Source: CALVUJ01 sp045119835 (GTDB lineage: Bacteria; Bacillota_I; Bacilli_A; RFN20; DUOF01). From it: a stretch of 22,135 nucleotides of DNA. A model generated the notes under the pieces. That model did no database searches. It saw only the letters and a program-made list of their open reading frames with translations, and was not told where the DNA came from. Every line of letters begins with the position of its first letter. Within the stretch, counting starts at the first letter, position 1. Where the stretch lies: positions 1-22,135 of the forward strand of contig JBGVED010000018.1 in the NCBI GenBank assembly GCA_045119835.1. The letters are read 5' to 3'. The position numbers were made by a program, and so were the translations under genes. Positions 1-7,523 of this stretch are shown piece after piece.

Positions 1-1344
1 ATGGAAGGTAAGATAAGAGATAGCATGTTATTGCAAACTCCTTATATTAAAATAAGAGCAACAGTAACAATGCCTGGATATACAAATGGAATACCAAATA
101 TTAAAGAAGAAGAAAGATATGTAGTAGCACCATCTGCTAAAAAGATAGCAACATATATAAGAAATCAATTATTTGGTAGTGATTTAGTAACACAAACAGA
201 AGGATTAAGTGTTAATTGGTTAATGCCAACATTAGGCAAAGCATTAGAAGAAGCAGTATATTCAAAAGAAAGTTTTGTTTATATACATAAATTTGATGAT
301 AAAGTGTATTTAGAGTGTTTAAATAAATGCCAAATACATAATTTAGTACAAAAATATGACAAAGTAATTAGTTGTGATATTATACAAGATTTTGAAGGAG
401 AAGAAGCATTATATAGTTTAACTAGACACATTGAAAACAAAGATGATGGAACTTCTGTTGTTACAATGACTGCTTATGAAAGAAGTTATAAAGATAAAGA
501 ATGGATACCAATGCCATTATGGAAATTTAACCAAGTAACAGGAAATGATTATAAAGCAGTTTATAATTTACCATATCAGCCAATAGTTAATATAGATATA
601 GGGCAAGAATTCTTTAAAGATAGTGAAAAATTTATCAATGAAGAAATGCACATATTTAATACATTTGCAGAAGAAATTGATAAAACAAAAACAAGAATTG
701 TTACTACACAACATTATTCTAGTGGAGATATAGCAAGTAGTTGGAAACCAAGCAATAATATGTATGAAGTATCAACATTAACAGTAAATAATATTCAAGA
801 CTATTTTACTTTATTACCTGGTGATTTAGAGCATCAATTATTTGAATTTGTGCAGGGTGAAATAAGAGTACAACAGTATATAGATAGTTTTAAATTTTGT
901 GATTATCAAATAATACAAATGGCAAATTTAAGTCCTGCAACATTTGGATATGAAAAAGATAGTTATCAAAATGTAGCAAGTATAGATTTAAATGCAAATT
1001 TAACTGAAATGACAGTAGAAGCAATTAAAAGACAATTAGAACCACAAATTAATAAATTAATAGAAAATATAGTTAAATTACAACAAAGTCAAGATATGGA
1101 AGAAAATCTTATACCAATTGAATTAGATTGGGATTATGGTAGTAATGAAAGATTTGATGATGTTAAAAAGTTAGATTTATTAAAGAAAATAGAAACAATA
1201 GGTAGTGTGCCTTATTCATATAGAGCAAAAATAATAACTCCAATATTAAATAAAATGCTAGATGAACCAACAACAGATGATGATTTAATAAAAGCATATA
1301 AAGAAGAAGAAAAGGAAACAGTAATCAAGTATGAAGAAATCTAG
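1..1344 (+). CDS. Phage portal protein (SPP1 gp6-like), possibly 5'-truncated
   Basis: Portal protein: forms the ring at one capsid vertex through which DNA is packaged and ejected and to which the neck attaches. The 447 residues have the mixed alpha/beta composition of SPP1-type portals. A segment near residues 309-320 (LSPATFGYEKDS) resembles the conserved late core of Firmicutes portals. The C-terminus is acidic (DEPTTDDDLIKAYKEEEKE). The ATG is the very first base of the window, so no ribosome binding site can be seen, and the true start may lie upstream; the N-terminus looks some tens of residues short for the family. It overlaps the next gene by 14 nt, as portal and minor head genes often do. 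The assignment rests on sequence character plus synteny with the minor head, scaffold and capsid genes that follow. Confidence 0.88.
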   Translation: MEGKIRDSMLLQTPYIKIRATVTMPGYTNGIPNIKEEERYVVAPSAKKIATYIRNQLFGSDLVTQTEGLSVNWLMPTLGKALEEAVYSKESFVYIHKFDDKVYLECLNKCQIHNLVQKYDKVISCDIIQDFEGEEALYSLTRHIENKDDGTSVVTMTAYERSYKDKEWIPMPLWKFNQVTGNDYKAVYNLPYQPIVNIDIGQEFFKDSEKFINEEMHIFNTFAEEIDKTKTRIVTTQHYSSGDIASSWKPSNNMYEVSTLTVNNIQDYFTLLPGDLEHQLFEFVQGEIRVQQYIDSFKFCDYQIIQMANLSPATFGYEKDSYQNVASIDLNANLTEMTVEAIKRQLEPQINKLIENIVKLQQSQDMEENLIPIELDWDYGSNERFDDVKKLDLLKKIETIGSVPYSYRAKIITPILNKMLDEPTTDDDLIKAYKEEEKETVIKYEEI

Positions 1345-2353
1345 TGAATATATAGCAGAAAGTGTCTTTAATGTAAATGCACACTACACTAGATTACAAA
1401 ATGAAACGAAGATATTATTTTTCAAATGTTTAAAAGAAAATAAACCAGTAAAATATTTTAAAAATAAAGTAGATAAAATATGGAATAATATAGACCATAA
1501 ATTTATGGATAAGCAAATAAATAAATTACAACAAATGGTATGGGAAAATAATGTAGAATTAGCAATAGATAAAGGCAGAATAGATGATGAGTACATACCT
1601 ACTGAAAGATGGACTATAAATGATGAATATTTTAAATTAGTACCAGAAAAAGAATTTGCTTCATTAGAAAGACAATTTGATAAAAGAGTAGTAAAAAATT
1701 ATGAAAGAAGCAAGAAATCAATTGTAGGACAAGACAAAGATACATATATACAAAAAAAGATAAGTACATATAATGAAGAAGTAAACCAAACAATAGCATA
1801 TTTTAGTAATGGAGAACCAATAAGACATGTACAATTATCTAGTTATTTATCAATGCTACATAATACAGATTTAACAAGAGCAGGTTGGAACCAAACAATG
1901 AATGATAGTGATGAATTAGGTATTAATTTATTTATAATACCATATCACCCATTTAGTTGTTTAGATTGTTGGCAATATCAAAATAGAATATTAACTAAGA
2001 GTGAAGTAGAAAGAATAATTGGAGTGAGTGCAGAAGAACAAGAAGGAGATATAATACACCCAAATTGTAAATGCACATTAGCATTATTTTATGATATAAG
2101 CCAAATAAGTGATGAAGTATATACAAGTGATGAAATAGAAGAACAATACCATATAAGACAAAAAGTAAACTCATTAACATTAGAAAAAACAAGAATAGCA
2201 ACAGATATGAAAATACAAAAAGATTTAGGAAATCAAGAAGCATTTGATAAATTAAATCAAAGAAGAAATAATATAAATAGTAAAATAAGAGATTTAAAAA
2301 CAGAATTACCAAGTAATAGTTTACAAAAACAAGTAACTGCTATTAATAGATAA
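1331..2353 (+). CDS. Phage minor head/capsid protein (SPP1 gp7 / Mu gpF-like)
   Basis: Minor capsid protein of the head-morphogenesis group, present in a few copies inside the head near the portal. Residues 206-214 (HPFSCLDCW) and 243-248 (HPNCKC) form the Cys/His-rich C-terminal signature of this family; the paired cysteines C210/C213 and C246/C248 could bind metal. The N-terminal two thirds are helical and charged. Residues after about 270 form a basic, coiled-coil-like tail. The start overlaps the portal gene by 14 nt, with AAAGGAAA (about 1311-1318) a rather distant Shine-Dalgarno, so translation is probably coupled. It is followed by an unusual 186-nt gap before the scaffold gene. Confidence 0.87.
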   Translation: MKKSSEYIAESVFNVNAHYTRLQNETKILFFKCLKENKPVKYFKNKVDKIWNNIDHKFMDKQINKLQQMVWENNVELAIDKGRIDDEYIPTERWTINDEYFKLVPEKEFASLERQFDKRVVKNYERSKKSIVGQDKDTYIQKKISTYNEEVNQTIAYFSNGEPIRHVQLSSYLSMLHNTDLTRAGWNQTMNDSDELGINLFIIPYHPFSCLDCWQYQNRILTKSEVERIIGVSAEEQEGDIIHPNCKCTLALFYDISQISDEVYTSDEIEEQYHIRQKVNSLTLEKTRIATDMKIQKDLGNQEAFDKLNQRRNNINSKIRDLKTELPSNSLQKQVTAINR

Positions 2354-2365
2354 TCAATAACAATT

Positions 2366-2500
2366 GTAGTACTGCCTTTATAGGTAGTACCGAGTAGATA
2401 TATGGAACAGGCAGTTGCCACGAGTGGTAGCATTCATTAAGACATACTGCTGTACTTAATGACTATATCTATTCGGTAGTGCTTATAAAAGCACTAATGC
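2366..2500 (+). ncRNA. Candidate structured RNA between minor head and scaffold genes
   Basis: The 186-nt gap 2354-2539 has no ORF and about 39% G+C over 2366-2500 by hand count, clearly above its neighbours. Hand folding gives abutting helices. P1: 2369-2376 with 2383-2390, 8 bp, loop TTTATA. P2: 2391-2402 with 2464-2475, 12 bp with one G-U. Inside P2, P3: 2416-2420 with 2425-2429, loop CGAG; and P4: 2435-2441 with 2455-2461, 7 bp. P5: 2477-2484 with 2489-2496, 8 bp, loop ATAA. GGCAGT (2410-2415) can also pair with the P4 loop (2446-2451), making a pseudoknot. No U-tract follows P5, so it is not an intrinsic terminator. It ends about 30 nt before the scaffold gene's Shine-Dalgarno. It could be a cis-regulatory leader for the scaffold and capsid genes, a processing site or an independent RNA. 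I do not recognise the class. Confidence 0.72.
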
Positions 2501-2539
2501 ACTTCTTTCTATAATTCTAGACAAATAGGAGGAAAAAAT

Positions 2540-3058
2540 ATGGATATTAGCAAATATCTAAAAAACAAGGATATCCAACTATCCAATGATGATATAAACA
2601 TCGAAAAGTTGGAAAATGATATTAGAAAGGGATATGTTTTAAGCGAAGAAGTTGACAAAGCAAGAACTGATAGTATTAAAGAAAGCACTTCAAAATATGC
2701 AGAACTTGAAACAAAGTACAATGCTTTGGAAAAAAATTATAATGACTTACAAGCAAAAAATGTAGAACAGAATAATACCATTGGTGGATTAAATTTACAA
2801 GTTGAAATGGTAACACAAGGGTTTACAAAAGACAAATTTAATGAAGTATCACAATTAAGAAATACTTTATTTAAAGATGAAACCGATGATAGTAAAGCAA
2901 TTGGAATGATTAAAGAAAAATTTGGAGCAACATATTTCCCAAAAGCAGAAACTAAAATTGAAGTACCAAATGACAGTAATTTTAATACACAAAATAAACA
3001 ACAACAAGAGATTAAAATAACAAGAAAGACAAGTATAAGAGACTTGTTTAAAAAGTAA
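2540..3058 (+). CDS. Capsid scaffold protein (phage GP20-like)
   Basis: Internal scaffold around which the coat protein assembles before it is removed. At 172 residues it is highly charged. The N-terminal segment is followed by a long predicted coiled coil (about residues 45-95, with regular leucine/asparagine heptads such as YNALEKNYNDLQAKN). The middle is helical, a Q/N-rich linker lies near residues 145-160, and the end is basic (TRKTSIRDLFKK), as expected for the coat-binding tail of scaffolds. The ATG follows a strong site (AGGAGGA, 2527-2533). It sits directly upstream of the major capsid gene, the canonical place for a scaffold. No protease gene is visible. The family call is from architecture and synteny. 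Confidence 0.85.
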   Translation: MDISKYLKNKDIQLSNDDINIEKLENDIRKGYVLSEEVDKARTDSIKESTSKYAELETKYNALEKNYNDLQAKNVEQNNTIGGLNLQVEMVTQGFTKDKFNEVSQLRNTLFKDETDDSKAIGMIKEKFGATYFPKAETKIEVPNDSNFNTQNKQQQEIKITRKTSIRDLFKK

Positions 3059-3075
3059 AAGGAGATGAATTAAAA

Positions 3076-3936
3076 ATGAACTACACACAAGATGGTGTAT
3101 ATAGTTTAGACTTACAAGCAGTAGCAAAGAGAATTTACTACTCATTAATCTATCGTTCAACATTTTATAAATTTTTGAATGAAAGATATATTGGTGAATT
3201 AAGAAATACAGGAACACCAATGATTGAAATTTTAAAATCAGGAGAAGCAACAGTTAATGTAAGAGAAACAAAAGAAATTACAAGTGCTTTAACTCCTGGT
3301 ATGTTAGGTTATAATTCAATTAAAGTTGATTTAACTGAATTACCTATGGATTATTCTATTAGAATACCAGTATTAGTAGCAGGAACTAACTTTACTAACA
3401 CATTAGAAGATGCTATGGATAAGAAAGACCAAGCAGTAGCAAAAAGAATTGATACTTATGGATTTGGTGTATTAGCAACAGGTGTTACTAATGAAGCACA
3501 ATGGGCTCCTATCACACAAGCAGATTATATTAGTCTATTAAATGGATTAAAAGCAAGATTATTCAATAACAATGTATATGATGATTATAGACTAGGATTA
3601 GGTGCAACTGAATATGGAAATCTAGTATCTGCATTAACATCTATTCTAAAATATGAAACAATGACAGGTGTTGAAGGTGTTGATAGAGGAACTATTGCTA
3701 ATGCTTATGGAGTAGATATATTCCAAATCAATGATAGTATGCTTACAGATGTAAAAGGATATTTCTTTAATCCAATTGCAGTAGTAGGTGATAGTTTCTT
3801 TGATAGCTTCGTAGAATATAACAACAATTATCCAGGCTTTCCAGGATACTTCGTTATGGAAGGTAACATTATGTTTGGTGCAAAAGTTGTTGAACCAAAT
3901 GCTATTATTAAATTAGTAGAAGAAGTATCTGCATAA
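3076..3936 (+). CDS. Major capsid protein (HK97-fold family)
   Basis: Main shell subunit of the icosahedral head. The 286-residue length, neutral composition, and position after a separate scaffold and before short connector genes fit a coat protein of Gram-positive siphophages. It has no long disordered N-terminal delta domain, consistent with scaffolding supplied in trans. Aromatic and glycine-rich segments occur in the C-terminal half (for example YNNNYPGFPGYFVMEGN, about residues 249-265). Start choice is clear: AAAGGAGATGA lies just before the ATG. Codon use includes more C/G-ending codons (ATC, TTC, GGC) than the tail genes, as expected for high expression. Confidence 0.9.
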   Translation: MNYTQDGVYSLDLQAVAKRIYYSLIYRSTFYKFLNERYIGELRNTGTPMIEILKSGEATVNVRETKEITSALTPGMLGYNSIKVDLTELPMDYSIRIPVLVAGTNFTNTLEDAMDKKDQAVAKRIDTYGFGVLATGVTNEAQWAPITQADYISLLNGLKARLFNNNVYDDYRLGLGATEYGNLVSALTSILKYETMTGVEGVDRGTIANAYGVDIFQINDSMLTDVKGYFFNPIAVVGDSFFDSFVEYNNNYPGFPGYFVMEGNIMFGAKVVEPNAIIKLVEEVSA

Positions 3937-3954
3937 TAGAAAGGGGGTCAATTT

Positions 3955-4329
3955 ATGACTTTCTTTACAATTGAAGAATTTTCTTCAAAATATAATATAA
4001 CTATGCCAGAAAACGATTTATGGAAAATAGAAGCAGTATGTGAAATGATATATTCACAAATTGGGTTAAGATATAGAAATCCAAATTGGAATAGTGAAAC
4101 AGTACCTACTCCGATTAAAAATGCTTCTATGGAACAATTAAGATTTATGTATGAGTATGATATACCACTTATTGATTATAAAGGTAGAGTAGAAGCAGGG
4201 GAAATGAAAAGTGAATTTAAAACTGATTATAGTACCCTTGCTTTAAGAATACTTGCCAATGCAGGATATTTATATCGTGGCAATCCAATTAATCAAAATA
4301 TGGGCTTAAATTTGCCTTTTAGGTGTTGA
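3955..4329 (+). CDS. Head-tail connector / adaptor protein
   Basis: Small neck protein expected to sit beneath the portal ring as the adaptor (SPP1 gp15 type). The 124 residues are mostly alpha-helical: FTIEEFSSKYN at the start, then a helix with CEMIYSQIGLRYRNPNW, and a C-terminal helix with STLALRILANAGYLYRG. This helix-bundle pattern and its position as the first gene after the major capsid are the usual marks of the family. The ATG has a strong AAAGGGGG site. The stop lies just upstream of the next start, so translation is coupled. The exact subfamily cannot be settled by eye. Confidence 0.75.
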   Translation: MTFFTIEEFSSKYNITMPENDLWKIEAVCEMIYSQIGLRYRNPNWNSETVPTPIKNASMEQLRFMYEYDIPLIDYKGRVEAGEMKSEFKTDYSTLALRILANAGYLYRGNPINQNMGLNLPFRC

Positions 4330-4331
4330 TT

Positions 4332-4634
4332 ATGTATATAGCAAATGGTATGCCTGCTATCTTGATTAAAAATAATAGAAATCCGAGTGGATATTATGAT
4401 GACCAAGATAAAATACAAGAGAATATAGTTTGTTGTCCTTATAATGTCGACCAAGATGTTAAATTTGGAATGTATACGGTACCAGAAGCAACAGGATATT
4501 ACATATTAAAAAGATGTGTAGATGTTAAAGAAGGCGACCAACTTATATTTAATGGTAGAACTTATTCTATATTAAGAGTAAAAGATAATTGGGTGTGGAA
4601 TAAAATTGCTAATTTTACAGTAGCGGTGAAATGA
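4332..4634 (+). CDS. Head-closure / neck protein
   Basis: A 100-residue beta-rich protein starting at ATG 4332, preferred over an upstream in-frame GTG (4323) because AGGTG (about 4322-4326) is correctly spaced for the ATG. Its size and place as second gene after the capsid fit the head-completion protein that stops DNA leakage after packaging (SPP1 gp16 type). It has alternating hydrophobic strands (YILKRCVDVKEGDQLIFNG and TYSILRVKDNWVW). It overlaps the next gene by 4 nt. Function comes from position and fold expectation, not from a unique motif. Confidence 0.68.
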   Translation: MYIANGMPAILIKNNRNPSGYYDDQDKIQENIVCCPYNVDQDVKFGMYTVPEATGYYILKRCVDVKEGDQLIFNGRTYSILRVKDNWVWNKIANFTVAVK

Positions 4635-4993
4635 TGAATATTGAATTTGAAATATTAAGAGATATACCAGTGCAACAAATAGCAAAATTTGAAAACCAAA
4701 CAGTAAAGAATATAGCAACATTGACAAAAGAAACAACAAAAACAAAACAAGCATTTCCTTATTTAACAGGAGAACTTGAAAGAGCAGAAAGTACAAGTGA
4801 ACCTATTGGTTTAAATGATTTAGAATATGGTTTAGTTGCAGGGGTTGATTATGCTTTTGATGTATGGAAAATGAAAGATGTACATTGGACTAATGATAAA
4901 ACAGAAGAACAATGGTATCATACAATATTTAAGAATAATACTGCTATAATAGTACAACAAGCATGTATTAGTGCATTAAGGAGTGTAAAATGA
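4631..4993 (+). CDS. Neck/tail-completion protein (minor capsid protein 2 / HK97 gp10-like)
   Basis: A 120-residue protein in the slot used by head-tail joining proteins. The N-terminal helical part (QTVKNIATLTKETTKTKQ) and the following PYLTGELERAES, LVAGVDYAFDVWKMKDVHWT and C-terminal QQACISALRSVK segments match the pattern I associate with the Firmicutes minor-capsid-2 family: a helix, a Tyr/Trp-rich beta sheet, and a terminal helix with conserved Gln/Ala. Two consecutive ATGs (4631 and 4634) are possible starts. It overlaps both neighbours by 4 nt (ATGA), indicating coupled translation of the connector block. Confidence 0.72.
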   Translation: MMNIEFEILRDIPVQQIAKFENQTVKNIATLTKETTKTKQAFPYLTGELERAESTSEPIGLNDLEYGLVAGVDYAFDVWKMKDVHWTNDKTEEQWYHTIFKNNTAIIVQQACISALRSVK

Positions 4994-5406
4994 CAGAACA
5001 AGATATTAAAAACAAGAATTTAGTATTAATTACTTATTTAAGAAGTATCATACCTGACTATATTATAAAAGCCGAATATTCTACAAACGATAATGATTTA
5101 AAAGTTATAGTTTGCCAAGAAGAAAGTGGGCAAAAAGTAATTTTTTATGATAATGACAACACTTTATATAATTATTATTCAATAAATGTTTATGGGGATA
5201 ATATTAAAGAAGAAAAAGAAACAAGTGTAGAAATAGGTAATTTAATAGGAAAAAATGTAACAATAGATTTTGTTAATGGAAATGAAACTCAAAAGTGGCA
5301 AATAATATTTATGCAAATGACAAACCCAAGAGCAATACAATATATGGATATTCGTAGGGTAGCATATTCAATGACTATGAAATGTATAGTAAATCGTATA
5401 GCATAA
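4990..5406 (+). CDS. Tail terminator / minor capsid protein 3-like
   Basis: A 138-residue protein occupying the tail-terminator position, just before the tail-tube gene. Such proteins cap the tail tube and join it to the head. The N-terminal helix (KNLVLITYLRSIIPDYI) is followed by beta strands, a charged helix (NIKEEKETSVEIGNLIGK) and more strands ending in RRVAYSMTMKCIVNRIA. This alpha/beta order fits the terminator fold. The start ATG overlaps the previous stop (ATGA) and has AAGGAG at about 4979-4984. Identity is inferred mainly from gene order. Confidence 0.7.
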   Translation: MTEQDIKNKNLVLITYLRSIIPDYIIKAEYSTNDNDLKVIVCQEESGQKVIFYDNDNTLYNYYSINVYGDNIKEEKETSVEIGNLIGKNVTIDFVNGNETQKWQIIFMQMTNPRAIQYMDIRRVAYSMTMKCIVNRIA

Positions 5407-5421
5407 GAAAGGAATTAAAAA

Positions 5422-5895
5422 ATGGAATTTTATTTAAATAATAGACAATTCATTAAAGGTTTAGCAGTTAATACAGGAACTACACAAAATCCAACATTTA
5501 CTAAAATGTGTACTGCATCAGAATTAACATTCAATACAGAGTTCGAAGAAAAGACTTTTTATGTTTTCTGTGATGCTATCCAAAGAGCATTGAAGACTGG
5601 TGTAGCAATGAGTATTGAAGGAACTGTTAAAATTGATATAAACAATACTGCTATTCAAGCATTATTAGGTGATATACATACATTGATAGCAACAGGAGAA
5701 ATAGCACAATTTAGTAATCAATTAATGCAGTTTGATTTATTAACAGGTATTAGTAATGGAGTGTTAGAATATACAACTTATCAAGTACCAGTTAGTTTTT
5801 CACTTAGTGATTTAGGCGGTCCAGCAGAAGATGAAGCAGACTTTGGAATTACTATTAATATTATAGGCAAAGGAACAGTAGTTGCATCTTCTTAG
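5422..5895 (+). CDS. Major tail (tail tube) protein
   Basis: Building block of the flexible tail tube. At 157 residues it has the size and beta-rich composition of siphophage tube proteins, with long alternating strands (TASELTFNTEFEEKTFYVF, and LEYTTYQVPVSFSLSDLGG) and a central helix (QALLGDIHTLIATGEIAQF). Its position after the tail terminator and before the tape measure gene supports the call. The start is set by AAAGGAA just upstream. It is followed by an intrinsic terminator, which probably lets tube protein be made in excess of the tape measure and baseplate. No extra C-terminal Ig-like domain is present. Confidence 0.82.
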   Translation: MEFYLNNRQFIKGLAVNTGTTQNPTFTKMCTASELTFNTEFEEKTFYVFCDAIQRALKTGVAMSIEGTVKIDINNTAIQALLGDIHTLIATGEIAQFSNQLMQFDLLTGISNGVLEYTTYQVPVSFSLSDLGGPAEDEADFGITINIIGKGTVVASS

Positions 5896-5912
5896 TAAAA
5901 TGAAACCTTAAA

Positions 5913-5940
5913 GGTGGGGTGGTAAACCTCACCCTTTTTT
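5913..5940 (+). terminator. Intrinsic terminator after the tail tube gene
   Basis: A 7-bp stem, GGTGGGG (5913-5919) with CCTCACC (5927-5933), contains one G-U pair and has a 7-nt loop. It is followed by CT6 (5934-5940). It is G+C-rich in an otherwise A+T-rich region. No promoter is evident between it and the tape measure start at 5967, so it probably acts as a partial terminator that lowers expression of the downstream tail genes. Confidence 0.85.
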
Positions 5941-5966
5941 AATATAAAAAGAAAGGAAGTGAAACT

Positions 5967-7520
5967 ATGGACAATGCCGAAGTATTAATAAAATTTAAAG
6001 GTGATAATACAAATGTAGAAGAAGCACAAAAAGAAATAAGAAGTAGTTTTGATGCTACAAAAGTTGCAGGTGAAGTTGCCTTTTCTGCTATTACAGTTGC
6101 AGTTGGAAAAATGGTAAATGCTTTTGTTGGAGCAGGTATAGAATACAATGCACAAATGGAAACATTTAACACAAGATTAACTACATTAACTGGTAGTGGT
6201 GAAGAAGCAGATAAAGTAATGCAAAAAATAAAAGAAGATGCTTTAAAAACTCCATTTGATGTTGCTAGTTTAGTACAAGCACAAAGTTTGTTATTGTCAA
6301 CAGGATTGGAAGCAGACCAAGCAAGAAAAGATATATTGGCATTAGGCGATGCAATTTCTGCTAGTGGTGGTGGAAATGAAGAATTACAAAGAATGGCAGT
6401 AAATTTGCAACAAATAAAAAATGTTGGAAAAGCAAGTGCATTAGATATAAAACAATTTGCTTATGCAGGAATTGATATATATGGATTATTAGCAGATAGT
6501 ATGGGAATAACAAAAGAAGAAGCAACAGGATTAAAAGTAACTTATGAAATGCTTTCTAATGCTTTACAAAAAGCAAGTAGTGAAGGTGGAAAATATTATC
6601 AAGCAATGGAAAAGCAATCTAAAACATATAAAGGTGCTATGAGTAATTTAGAAGAAAGTGCAGGAGTAATGAAAGGTGCATTTACAGAAGAATTATTTGG
6701 TGCTATTAGTAACTTCATACCAAAATTAACTGATTTATTTGATTGGCTAACTAAAAATAAAGATGCAATAACAGGAATAATAATACCATTATTAACATTC
6801 TTTGGTATATTAGCAGGATTTTTTGCAATAAGTAAATTAATAGCATTATTTGGTGCTTTATGGAGTGTAATGATGGCAAACCCTGTTGTAGCAATAATTG
6901 CTTTATTGGTTGCTTTATGGGCAGGTATTACTTATTTATGGACACACTGTGAAGGATTTAGAAATTTCTTTATAAATTTATGGGAAAGTATAAAAAATGC
7001 AGTAAAAGAAGCATGGGAGTTTATAAAAGGACTTGGACAAATTGTAATAGATGGAATAAAAAAATATATTCAATTATTAATAGCACCGTTTACTGCTTTG
7101 CCAGATAATCTTAAAAACATAGGAAAACAAATGATAGAAGGATTATGGAATGGAATTAAAAATATGAAAGATTGGGTAGTAAATAAAGTTAAAGATTTAG
7201 GTAAATCAATTTTAGGTGGTTTGAAGAATATATTAGGCATAAAGTCTCCAAGTAAAGAGTTTGCATTAATAGGTAAATTTTCAGTATTAGGATATACAGA
7301 AGCATTAGATGATATGCAAAAAGATGTCCAAAAACAAGTTGGAGAAACATTTGGAATTAGTCCACAGTTAGCAAATTCAAGTGCATTAAATTATAGTCCA
7401 AATGTAATAGTAAATAATAATATAAGTATGAAACAAGACCCATTAGGACAAATGGTTAATGATATAAAAACATTTAGTGGTGGAAGCAAAAATGATTATA
7501 ACTATGGTATGGGGGTATAA
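5967..7520 (+). CDS. Tail tape measure protein
   Basis: Sets tail length during tail assembly. Residues 1-150 are helical and charged, with the typical start (MDNAEVLIKFKGDNTNVEEA). Residues about 75-220 include the tape-measure N-terminal pattern (TLTGSGEEADKVMQKIKEDA, then DIKQFAYAGIDIYGLLADSM). A strongly hydrophobic region of two or three membrane-like helices lies near residues 265-325. The C-terminus has the recurrent IKSPSKEFALIGKFSVLGYTEALD element, shown here only to mark it as family-typical. At 517 residues it is short: at about 1.5 angstroms per residue it predicts a tail near 75-80 nm. There is no tail-assembly chaperone gene between it and the tube gene, where one is usual. Confidence 0.88.
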   Translation: MDNAEVLIKFKGDNTNVEEAQKEIRSSFDATKVAGEVAFSAITVAVGKMVNAFVGAGIEYNAQMETFNTRLTTLTGSGEEADKVMQKIKEDALKTPFDVASLVQAQSLLLSTGLEADQARKDILALGDAISASGGGNEELQRMAVNLQQIKNVGKASALDIKQFAYAGIDIYGLLADSMGITKEEATGLKVTYEMLSNALQKASSEGGKYYQAMEKQSKTYKGAMSNLEESAGVMKGAFTEELFGAISNFIPKLTDLFDWLTKNKDAITGIIIPLLTFFGILAGFFAISKLIALFGALWSVMMANPVVAIIALLVALWAGITYLWTHCEGFRNFFINLWESIKNAVKEAWEFIKGLGQIVIDGIKKYIQLLIAPFTALPDNLKNIGKQMIEGLWNGIKNMKDWVVNKVKDLGKSILGGLKNILGIKSPSKEFALIGKFSVLGYTEALDDMQKDVQKQVGETFGISPQLANSSALNYSPNVIVNNNISMKQDPLGQMVNDIKTFSGGSKNDYNYGMGV

Positions 7521-7523
7521 ATA

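Noticed and set aside
1995..2312. Reverse-strand ORF of 105 codons, very Leu/Phe/Tyr-rich
   Set aside because: Shadow of the minor head gene: A-rich coding DNA gives hydrophobic reverse frames. No ribosome site or plausible protein. The same applies to the other reverse ORFs, for example 2867-3250, 4572-4796, 11201-11434, 13825-14010 and 19370-19732.
2477..2500. Terminator after the minor head gene
   Set aside because: The 8-bp hairpin is followed by a mixed ATGCACTTC sequence, not a T-run.
2354..2539. Self-splicing intron, tRNA or known self-cleaving ribozyme in the gap
   Set aside because: No tRNA T-loop or anticodon pattern, no hammerhead core, and no group I core elements I can recognise. 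Kept as an unassigned structured RNA.
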